Part shown: positions 1 to 5,019 of the stretch, in pieces
Layout: every line of letters starts with the position of its first letter
Numbering within the stretch: position 1 is the stretch's first letter
Source: Nitrospinota bacterium
Lineage (GTDB): Bacteria > UBA8248 > JACPRG01
Direction of reading: 5' to 3'
DNA length: 6,634 nucleotides
Assembly: GCA_030740135.1 (NCBI GenBank)
Contig: JASLXW010000134.1
Span: 2,502 to 9,135 of the forward strand
Position numbers and translations under genes: made by a program
The notes under the pieces: model-generated
Seen by the model: the letters and a program-made list of their open reading frames with translations, nothing else
Database searches by the model: none
Told to the model about the DNA's origin: nothing

Positions 1-453
1 TTGATGACCCAGGTTCTGTGGTTCACCGTTCTGCTCACCGGGGTGGCCATGCTCACCAAGTGGCTCGGCTCGCTTTGCGCCGGTGCGATATGCAACATGA
101 GCTTCCGGAAAGGAACCCTCATCGGCGTGGGAATGATCCCCCGCGGCGAAGTGGGTTTGATCGTGGCGCTCATCGGATCGAAGGCCGGAATCCTGTCGAA
201 GGAGATGTTCGCCGCCGCGGCCATCATGTGCCTGGCAACCACCTTTGTCGTGCCGATGCTGCTGAAGTGGCTGGCCGGCGTGTTTCCTCGGGAAATGGAA
301 GAAACCCCTTCAGAATCCCAAGGGCCGATATGCCCCCCCCAGGAAATGGAGGAAATCCATTCCGGAGTTGAAGAGCCGGTATGGGCCTATCAGGAAATTA
401 TTGAGGAAACTCCCTTGGGATGGAGTCATTCTCCTCAGGAGGTGAAAAGCTGA
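1..453 (+). CDS. Cation/proton antiporter (CPA family), C-terminal fragment
   Basis: This is the C-terminal part of a monovalent cation:proton antiporter, an inner-membrane protein exchanging Na+ or K+ for H+. The frame is open at the window edge, so the leading TTG/ATG need not be the start and most of the ~12-helix domain lies upstream. Three hydrophobic stretches are visible at about residues 4-31, 38-62 and 69-94. The second contains GMIPRGEVGLIVA (about 44-56), matching the conserved P-R-G-E segment near the end of CPA-type (Kef/NhaS-like) antiporters. After residue 96 the protein becomes hydrophilic and acidic, with three degenerate 17-residue repeats. It ends at TGA one base before the CBS gene, whose ribosome binding site lies inside its last codons, so the two are co-transcribed. 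The family call rests on the PRGE motif and helix pattern. The ion transported cannot be told from this fragment. Confidence 0.85.
   Translation: MMTQVLWFTVLLTGVAMLTKWLGSLCAGAICNMSFRKGTLIGVGMIPRGEVGLIVALIGSKAGILSKEMFAAAAIMCLATTFVVPMLLKWLAGVFPREMEETPSESQGPICPPQEMEEIHSGVEEPVWAYQEIIEETPLGWSHSPQEVKS
289..441 (+). repeat. Three 51-bp tandem repeats in the antiporter tail
   Basis: The motif GGAAAT recurs at 291, 342 and 393, an exact 51-bp spacing that keeps frame. The encoded units begin REMEETPS, QEMEEIHS and QEIIEETP, each 17 residues, acidic, and the first two end in P-[VI] plus three residues. Units one and two are the most alike; the third is diverged and overlaps the ribosome binding site of the next gene. 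This is a degenerate tandem duplication in a cytoplasmic tail. Its function is unknown. Confidence 0.75.
437..444 (+). promoter_or_regulatory. Shine-Dalgarno for the CBS protein
   Basis: AGGAGGTG, a near-perfect anti-16S match, lies 10 bases before the ATG at 455 and inside the last codons of the antiporter. It fixes the CBS start and implies translational coupling. Confidence 0.8.
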
Positions 454-454
454 T

Positions 455-868
455 ATGAAGGTCCGGGATGTATTTCAGTCCATCACAGAGGGGGCCGACG
501 TGGTGCATGAGAACGACTCCATCCCCCGAGTGATCCAGCGAGTCTCCGAAGATTACAAGACTCGCGCGGTTTTTGTGTTGAACGACGCGGAACAACTGGT
601 GGGGATCATCAGCGTCCGGGACCTGATGCGCGTCGCAGGCGCCAGATACCTTCAACAGGACACCCGCACGGTTCTCCCCTATCTGACCGCCGCCAAAGCC
701 GGCGACATCATGCAGACCCCTTATTCCGTTTCTTCCGAGGACGAGATTCAGGATGCCCTCCGGCTTGCCGTCGAGCACGACCTCAAGGATATCCCCGTGG
801 TCGAGGAGGGGAAGGTGATGGGCGACCTGAACTGCTTTGAGATTCTCCTGAACATCGGGTTCGAGTGA
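455..868 (+). CDS. Stand-alone CBS-domain pair protein
   Basis: A 137-residue protein made almost entirely of two CBS motifs (about residues 4-66 and 82-136), the pair that folds into a Bateman module binding adenosine nucleotides (AMP, ATP, SAM or c-di-AMP in various families). CBS1 keeps the classical second-half motif G-I-I-S-V-R-D (50-56), where Ser/Thr and Asp usually contact ribose and phosphate. In CBS2 the equivalent is G-D-L-N-C-F-E (123-129), which lacks that Ser/Thr-x-x-Asp pattern, so perhaps only one site binds ligand. There is no signal peptide or membrane segment, so it is cytoplasmic. It starts one base after the antiporter stop with a strong ribosome binding site. Many cation transporters carry CBS pairs fused or encoded next door, so I infer that it regulates the antiporter; the ligand is unknown. 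The CBS call is secure and the partnership is inference. Confidence 0.88.
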   Translation: MKVRDVFQSITEGADVVHENDSIPRVIQRVSEDYKTRAVFVLNDAEQLVGIISVRDLMRVAGARYLQQDTRTVLPYLTAAKAGDIMQTPYSVSSEDEIQDALRLAVEHDLKDIPVVEEGKVMGDLNCFEILLNIGFE

Positions 869-993
869 TCGGGGATTTCGGAGGGGGGGGATTTCGCTCA
901 CGTCCTGATGAGACGCCGACTATCTCGCGCTGCGGAATGCGAGCCCGCATGAAGCAGGCGGGGGGATCAGGCCGTCGAGATCGGGATCGCCGG

Positions 994-1036
994 GATTGAG
1001 GGTCCCAGGTCATCCGTGACGGGACCGCCCTCGATC
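994..1036. terminator. Bulged hairpin downstream of the CBS gene
   Basis: Three stacked helices share one axis: GATTGAG (994-1000) with CTCGATC (1030-1036, one G-T pair), GGTCCC (1001-1006) with GGGACC (1021-1026), and GTCA (1009-1012) with TGAC (1017-1020), closing a TCCG loop. Together they give 17 pairs with bulges AG and GCC. No U-tract follows on either strand, so it is not a canonical intrinsic terminator. It could be a processing or mRNA-stabilising end of the antiporter/CBS transcript. The structure is clear; the role is a guess. Confidence 0.45.
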
Positions 1037-1093
1037 ATTCCAATTCACTCTGAACTTCCGCCAGGGGGAGAAAACAGGCCTACCGCCTCCTTG

Positions 1094-1247
1094 CGCCAAT
1101 CCGCGCAAGAATTTTCCTCTCTGCGTGTAGCCGCAATTTGAGCGCAACGGAAATCGCGGCCTGTAGCGCCTTGCCCCGATCTCCGCTTTGGGCCGCGCCC
1201 ATCGCTCAGATGGGGGCTACAACGTTATATTTTTGCGCGAATTGGTG
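1094..1247. repeat. Long nested inverted repeat (MITE-like or palindromic intergenic element)
   Basis: Three sets of arms nest around one centre. Outer arms are 1094-1112 and 1229-1247 (19 positions, about 17 paired counting G-T). Middle arms are 1126-1144 and 1203-1221 (16 of 19 paired, with TGTAGCC at one end and GGCTACA at the other). The inner perfect arms are CGCGGCC (1155-1161) and GGCCGCG (1191-1197). A local hairpin, CCCATC/GATGGG, sits at 1198-1214. No protein is encoded and no target-site duplication is obvious. The outer arm ends 10 bases past the asd stop, so the element would fold at the 3' end of the leuB-asd transcript and could act as its terminator. A non-autonomous transposon-like element or a chromosome-wide intergenic palindrome fits best. 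Confidence 0.55.
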
Positions 1248-1257
1248 AAATTCAAGA

Positions 1258-2286
1258 CTACGCCGGGACGCGTAGAAGGTCCTTCGCGATCAAGACTTCG
1301 GCGATCTGGACGCTGTTGAGAGCGGCGCCTTTCCGGAGGTTGTCCGCAACGACCCACATGTTCAGGCCGTTCTCGACGCTTTGGTCCTCCCGCACCCGGC
1401 CCACGTACACCTCATCCTTCCCCGCGATGTCCCGGGCGAGCGGATAGAGGTTATGGCTTGGCGAGTCGTAGACGACCACCCCCTCGGCCGCCGACAGCAG
1501 GGCGCGCGCCTCGTTCGCCGTGATCGGCCGCTCGGTCTCGATGTTGACCGACTCCGAGTGACAGTGAAAGACGGGCACCCGGACCGTGGTCGCCGTGATC
1601 GCCAGATCGGGCAACCCCAGGATCTTCCGGGTCTCGTTGATCAACTTCGTTTCTTCTCCCGAATAACCGTCGTCGCCGAACTCAGCGATGTGGGGGAGAC
1701 AGTTGAAGGCGATCTCGTGAGGGTAGACGGACGGCTCCGTCTCCTGGAAATTCAAAAGCGCCCGGACCTGCTGCTCAAGCTCGGCGATGGCCTTCTTTCC
1801 GGTTCCGGAAACCGCTTGATACGTCGAGACCACCACCCTGAGAATCCCGACGGCATCCAGAATGGGTTTCAGGGCGACGACCATCTGCATGGTCGAGCAG
1901 TTTGGATTGGCGATGACGCCCTTGTGCGACTCCAGCGCCTCGGGATTCACCTCCGTGACGACCAGGGGAACCTCCGGGTCCATTCGGAACGCGCCGGTGT
2001 TGTCCACAACGACCGCTCCGGCCTCGACCGCCCGCGGGACAAACTCAAGGCTGCGCGCCCCGCCCGCCGAGAACAGCGCCAGATCGACGCCCTCGAAGCC
2101 GTCGCCGCTCAGCAATTCAACCTGGCAGTCCCTCCCGTTGAACTCCAACACCTCGCCGACGCTGCGCTCCGAAGCGAAGAGCCGCAGGCCCGCCACGGGG
2201 AATTTGCGCTCTGCCAGGATGGAGAGCATCTCGTTCCCCACGGCTCCGGTGGCCCCCGCCACGGCGACATTCCATCGATCCGGCAT
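1258..2286 (-). CDS. asd: Aspartate-semialdehyde dehydrogenase
   Basis: Cytoplasmic NADP-dependent enzyme reducing aspartyl phosphate to aspartate semialdehyde, the branch point to lysine/diaminopimelate, threonine and methionine. The 342-residue length is normal. The N-terminal Rossmann loop reads GATGAVG (11-17). The catalytic cysteine is C130 in the motif NPNCST (127-132). Q157 in STYQAVSG and the RVPVFHCHS segment (236-244) with catalytic-type H243 complete the active site. The ATG follows the leuB TGA by one base and has GGAGG nine bases upstream (2296-2300 on the + strand) inside the leuB end, so it is translated by coupling from the leuB mRNA. Nothing is missing or disrupted. The long inverted repeat lies just past its TAG stop. 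Identification is secure. Confidence 0.97.
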   Translation of the reverse strand: MPDRWNVAVAGATGAVGNEMLSILAERKFPVAGLRLFASERSVGEVLEFNGRDCQVELLSGDGFEGVDLALFSAGGARSLEFVPRAVEAGAVVVDNTGAFRMDPEVPLVVTEVNPEALESHKGVIANPNCSTMQMVVALKPILDAVGILRVVVSTYQAVSGTGKKAIAELEQQVRALLNFQETEPSVYPHEIAFNCLPHIAEFGDDGYSGEETKLINETRKILGLPDLAITATTVRVPVFHCHSESVNIETERPITANEARALLSAAEGVVVYDSPSHNLYPLARDIAGKDEVYVGRVREDQSVENGLNMWVVADNLRKGAALNSVQIAEVLIAKDLLRVPA

Positions 2287-2287
2287 T

Positions 2288-3403
2288 TCAGCCCGCCTCC
2301 AGCGCTTCGGCGATTCGCGCGCTCATGGCCTTCGTTCCGATCACATCTTCCCCCTCGGAAACGATGTCCCCCGTCCGGGCCCCGGAATCGAGGACCTTGG
2401 CGACCGCGGCCTCGATGGCCCGGGCCGCCCCGGCCTCGCCGAGTCCGTACTCCAGCATCATCGCGGCGGACAGGACCATGGCGATCGGATTCGCCATGTC
2501 CCGGCCGGCGATCTCCGGCGCCGTTCCATGGACGGGCTCGAACAGCCCGAGCGGCCCCCTTCCCGCCGGTCCGCCCTTCGCCGGGTCTCCCAAGCTGGCC
2601 GAGGGCAGCATCCCGATAGATCCCGTGAGCATCGCCGCCTCGTCGCTGAGGATGTCCCCGAAGAGATTGCCGGTCACGATCACGTCGAATTGCCTGGGCT
2701 GCCGGATCAACTGCATCGCGCAGTTGTCGACAAGCATATGCTCCAGCTCGACGTCGGGATACTCGGGCGCGATCCCCTCCACAACCTCCCGCCACAACCG
2801 GCTCACCGCTAAGACATTGAACTTATCGACGGACGTGAGTTTCTTCCTCCGCTTTCGGGACAACTCGAAACCCAGGCGGGCGATCCGCTCGATCTCGGGG
2901 GCCGTGTAGACCATTGTATTGACGCCCACGCGCCCGTCCCGGTTTTCCGTCACGCCTTGCGGATCGCCGAAATAGATGCCCCCCGTCAACTCGCGCACGA
3001 CGAGCAGATCGAGCCCCTTGACAATCTCCCCGCGCAGGGACGAGGCCGAGGCCAAGGCGTCGTAGAGCCGCGCCGGCCTCAAATTGCCGAACAGCTCCAG
3101 ATCCTTCCTCAAGGGCAGCAGCGCCCCCCGCTCCGGGCGCAATTCCGGCGCCAGACCATCCCATTTCAGACCCCCGACGGCGCCGAGAAGGATCCCATCG
3201 GAAGCCTTGCAAAGCTCCAGGGTCTCCGGGGGCAAGGGGTGTCCGGTCTCGTCAATCGCGCAGCCCCCGATGAGGGCCTCTTCCAGCTCCAGCGACAGGC
3301 CGTACATTCCGGCGGCGGTCTCGATCACCGTACGGGTGCCCGCCATCACTTCCTGTCCGATCCCGTCGCCGGGGAGGAGCGTGATTTTCAGGGTGTCCGC
3401 CAT
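2288..3403 (-). CDS. leuB: 3-isopropylmalate dehydrogenase
   Basis: Cytoplasmic NAD-dependent oxidative decarboxylation of 3-isopropylmalate, the third step of leucine synthesis. From the ATG at 3403 it is 371 residues, slightly longer than the usual ~355, and begins [16 protein letters not shown]. Family residues are present: R99 and R109 in LPLRK and NLRP, R137 and Y144 in [12 protein letters not shown]194 in VDKFN, D226 in VDNCA, and D250/D254 in GDILSD. The [11 protein letters not shown] loop favours LeuB over isocitrate or tartrate dehydrogenase. The NAD loop reads GTAPEIAG (293-300). The frame is open further upstream, but I reject the ATG at 3535 because the promoter lies inside that extension and the extra 44 residues do not look like LeuB. 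GGAG sits five bases before the chosen ATG. leuC/leuD are not in the window. Confidence 0.96.
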   Translation of the reverse strand: MADTLKITLLPGDGIGQEVMAGTRTVIETAAGMYGLSLELEEALIGGCAIDETGHPLPPETLELCKASDGILLGAVGGLKWDGLAPELRPERGALLPLRKDLELFGNLRPARLYDALASASSLRGEIVKGLDLLVVRELTGGIYFGDPQGVTENRDGRVGVNTMVYTAPEIERIARLGFELSRKRRKKLTSVDKFNVLAVSRLWREVVEGIAPEYPDVELEHMLVDNCAMQLIRQPRQFDVIVTGNLFGDILSDEAAMLTGSIGMLPSASLGDPAKGGPAGRGPLGLFEPVHGTAPEIAGRDMANPIAMVLSAAMMLEYGLGEAGAARAIEAAVAKVLDSGARTGDIVSEGEDVIGTKAMSARIAEALEAG

Positions 3404-3702
3404 GTCGGCTCCATCCAATCCACAAGTTCCTTGGAACCCATCCGAACGGCCCCACCGGTTGAAACCTTCACCGCCGCGGATGGGATCTTTCATCGCCGGA
3501 ACCCGAAATATAGCCAAGATGGACGAGGCTTTCAAGGAAATCAGCGGGATGCGCGGCCAAACGGGGCCATCGTCGAAGGGGACGCGGCCCGGAATAATCC
3601 CCCGAAGTTTTCAGTTTCATACAACCATTCCATCCTCCAAGATATGAGGTTGAATGTTGTTGATTTGAGATAAGAAGGGGAAATTCGGGGGAAGGACGGA
3701 AC
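3404..3702. promoter_or_regulatory. Divergent intergenic region, leuB and the secreted-protein gene
   Basis: About 299 bp separate the two divergent starts. Toward leuB there is a clear promoter at 3507-3535 and a ~97-base leader. The leader contains GTTCC-TT-GGAAC (3426-3437), a small dyad that could be an operator but is too short to rely on. I see no leucine-rich leader peptide, so no sign of leucine attenuation. Toward the + strand gene I could not find a convincing -35/-10 pair; its ribosome binding site AAGGA is at 3692-3696, six bases before the ATG at 3703. Confidence 0.5.
3507..3535 (-). promoter_or_regulatory. Sigma70-type promoter for leuB-asd
   Basis: Read on the - strand, TTGAAA (3535-3530) is followed by a 17-bp spacer and TATATT (3512-3507), five and five of six matches to the TTGACA/TATAAT consensus at ideal spacing. 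Transcription would begin near 3500, giving a leader of about 97 bases to the ATG at 3403. This supports the shorter leuB start. Confidence 0.6.
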
Positions 3703-4512
3703 ATGCGCCAGGCATTTCTACTCGCCATCATCGCTTTCACGCTCATCGGCTTTTCGCTCCCCCCGGAGGGAGAAGGCCAATCCGGGCCGATCCCCATCAC
3801 CGAAGCTGAACGGGGCGCGAAGGGAGCGCCGATCACCGACTCCGAGCGGGGGGCGGGAAAAGTCCCTATCACGGAAGCGGAGGGCCCGCCGGCGAGGTTC
3901 GCCCCGCCCGAGGAACCGCCCGGCTCCGGCCCGCCTCTTGTCCCCGGAGGTTCTCCGCCCCCCGCGCCAGGCGGCATGGCGCCCAAATCGGCGTCAGCGC
4001 TTTCCAAAAATCTCCTTCTCGTCTGGGCTTACCAAATGCGCGGATACCAGGTCCCGAAGCACCTGAAAAAGGAGGCCGATAGACCGGAAGCCAAGAGGCT
4101 GGTTCGTCTAAAAGACTTGCGGAGAGAGTACAAAAAACACTTGGCCGACGATACCTTCCAGGCCGGGTGGGAAGGCCTCTTTCCGGGCGTCTCGCGGCGG
4201 GTGGATATCGTGAAACAACTGGGGCTGCCCGACTTGACCGAGACCCGTGATTTCGTGGTCAAGTGGCTTTATCGAAACCGACGGGGAGCCAAGACCGTCG
4301 TTTGTGAGTACTTTTTCGGTCAGGAAGAACTTTTCGAACAAGTGATTGGGGAACCGGAAGCGGAATCGGATGACGAGCAGGATGACGAAGATCAGGCCCT
4401 GGACCGCAACCCCCAGATCGCAATCAGCATTCGGATCATCCCGAGCGCCGTAACCCTCGCCTCTGATATCATAAAGAAGTACGGCGAGCCGGAAAAAAGA
4501 GTATTCGGATAA
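3703..4512 (+). CDS. Secreted protein of unknown function, frame broken near its end
   Basis: I do not recognise the family. The 269 residues start with a signal peptide (hydrophobic core about 4-18, no obvious lipobox Cys), so the product is exported. Three 12-residue repeats beginning P-I-T-[ED] occupy 31-66, followed by a Pro/Gly-rich linker (62-94). A folded part follows from ~98, with a basic stretch (118-145) and an acidic insert rich in D and E (218-231). Two segments look homologous: DIVKQLGLPD (168-177) running to about 214, and DIIKKYGEPE (255-264), which the stop soon cuts off. The frame reaches TAA at 4510-4512 just after the A6 run at 4493-4498. A continuation in another frame to 4624 looks like the native end. 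The intact product would be about 306 residues. ATG 3703 is supported by AAGGA six bases upstream and by the signal peptide. Confidence 0.75.
   Translation: MRQAFLLAIIAFTLIGFSLPPEGEGQSGPIPITEAERGAKGAPITDSERGAGKVPITEAEGPPARFAPPEEPPGSGPPLVPGGSPPPAPGGMAPKSASALSKNLLLVWAYQMRGYQVPKHLKKEADRPEAKRLVRLKDLRREYKKHLADDTFQAGWEGLFPGVSRRVDIVKQLGLPDLTETRDFVVKWLYRNRRGAKTVVCEYFFGQEELFEQVIGEPEAESDDEQDDEDQALDRNPQIAISIRIIPSAVTLASDIIKKYGEPEKRVFG
3793..3900 (+). repeat. Three 36-bp in-frame repeats near the N-terminus
   Basis: Units at 3793-3828, 3829-3864 and 3865-3900 encode PITEAERGAKGA, PITDSERGAGKV and PITEAEGPPARF. The third keeps only its first half before the Pro-rich linker. They lie directly after the signal peptide of an exported protein, and codons differ between units, so the duplication is not recent. 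A spacer or binding role is possible; nothing shows which. Confidence 0.75.
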
Positions 4513-4624
4513 CGCGGTCTTGCAGTGGAAGTATCTTCGAGGAATCCTCGTCGAATTCAAGAAAGATCGAAAGACCGTGGACCGGATCATCTTCCGCATC
4601 AACGACATTATGCGCATCGCCTAG
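4499..4624 (+). pseudogene. Out-of-frame C-terminal end of the preceding secreted protein
   Basis: In the +1 frame, 41 codons run from GAG at 4499 to TAG at 4622-4624 with protein-like content: NAVLQWKYLRG, then ILVEFKKDRKTVDRIIF. This matches the beta-rich pattern of the earlier segment of the same protein (VVKWLYRNRRG, then VVCEYFFGQEELFEQVI at about 186-214), so the second copy is completed only if the frame shifts. Dropping one A from the A6 run at 4493-4498 joins KKYGEPEK to EYSDNAV without loss. A genuine frameshift mutation or a homopolymer sequencing error explains this best. It is not an independent gene: it has no start codon and no ribosome binding site. Confidence 0.7.
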
Positions 4625-4827
4625 CCCGCATCCCTCAAACGGAAAGGCCAAACCTTCTTTCTCACATGTTCCCGCCGCCAATCCAGGACAACGACTCGCG
4701 TCGAGTTTGAGCCACGGGGGAACGCGGACAGGGTGCATCCCGTTCGGCCTATCATCCCGGACCGCGCGAGCGAACTCTTGAGTGCTTCGGGGGGTCTTGC
4801 CAAACAGGGGGGGAGATTCTTTTTCGT
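4625..4827. other. Convergent intergenic region
   Basis: These ~200 bp separate the 3' ends of two convergent genes. No gene is apparent. A small hairpin ACTCG/CGAGT with a CGT loop sits at 4694-4706 but lacks a T-run, so I do not call a terminator. Homopolymer tracts G6 and G7 lie near 4790-4813. Confidence 0.5.
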
Positions 4828-5019
4828 CTAGGGTGCTGCTGAGGGAACATGAATGATGGCCACGGCGTCGCCCTCGTCGGCAAAGTGGACAATGACCCTG
4901 AATATCCGTCCCGGCCGGAAGTAGTTACCCGTGCTTCCGTACAACTCGAAGCGGGCAATCCCGTTCACAGTCCGGTCGGCCACATTCAGCGGCCTTCGAT
5001 TCTGGTAGACGCCCAGGGC
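4828..5019 (-). pseudogene. C-terminal end of the four-repeat protein beyond an in-frame TGA
   Basis: Directly after the TGA at 5020-5022 the same frame continues for 63 codons to TAG (4828-4830): ALGVYQNRRPLN, later ARFELYGS, then FRVIVHFADEGD. These are the motifs that close each of the earlier repeats (LGVxxxxRR, YELYA, FxVxVxF), so this is the missing half of repeat four. There is no plausible separate start or ribosome binding site. The stop position corresponds to Arg, Arg and Trp in repeats one to three, and one base change from CGA or TGG gives TGA. It is most likely a nonsense mutation or a base error. Readthrough would give a full-length protein. Confidence 0.75.

Larger units (their letters stand above)
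869..1257. other. Non-coding region between convergent operons
   Basis: No credible gene is seen in these 389 bp; the open frames lack family-like sequence and ribosome binding sites. The region opens with a 10-bp direct repeat GGGGATTTCG (871-880 and 887-896) flanking a G8 tract. It then carries a bulged hairpin at 994-1036 and a long nested inverted repeat at 1094-1247. It separates the 3' ends of the antiporter/CBS unit and the leuB-asd unit, where structured terminators or intergenic repeats are expected. Confidence 0.7.

Noticed and set aside
871..896. 10-bp direct repeat GGGGATTTCG around a G8 run
   Set aside because: Short, G-rich and without other structure; probably chance or simple slippage.
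904..945. Hammerhead ribozyme core, suggested by CTGATGAG
   Set aside because: No stem II followed by GAAA and no third-stem cleavage triplet at the required positions.
1381..2619. Long + strand open frames antisense to asd and leuB (also 1862-2812 and 2957-3673)
   Set aside because: They mirror the high-GC coding strand of asd/leuB and have Arg/Pro-rich, non-protein-like composition.
3643..3676. Promoter for the + strand secreted-protein gene
   Set aside because: TATGAG and TAAGAA are weak -10 candidates and neither has a -35 at acceptable spacing.
4694..4706. Terminator hairpin ACTCG/CGAGT
   Set aside because: The stem is only 5 bp and no T-run follows on either strand.
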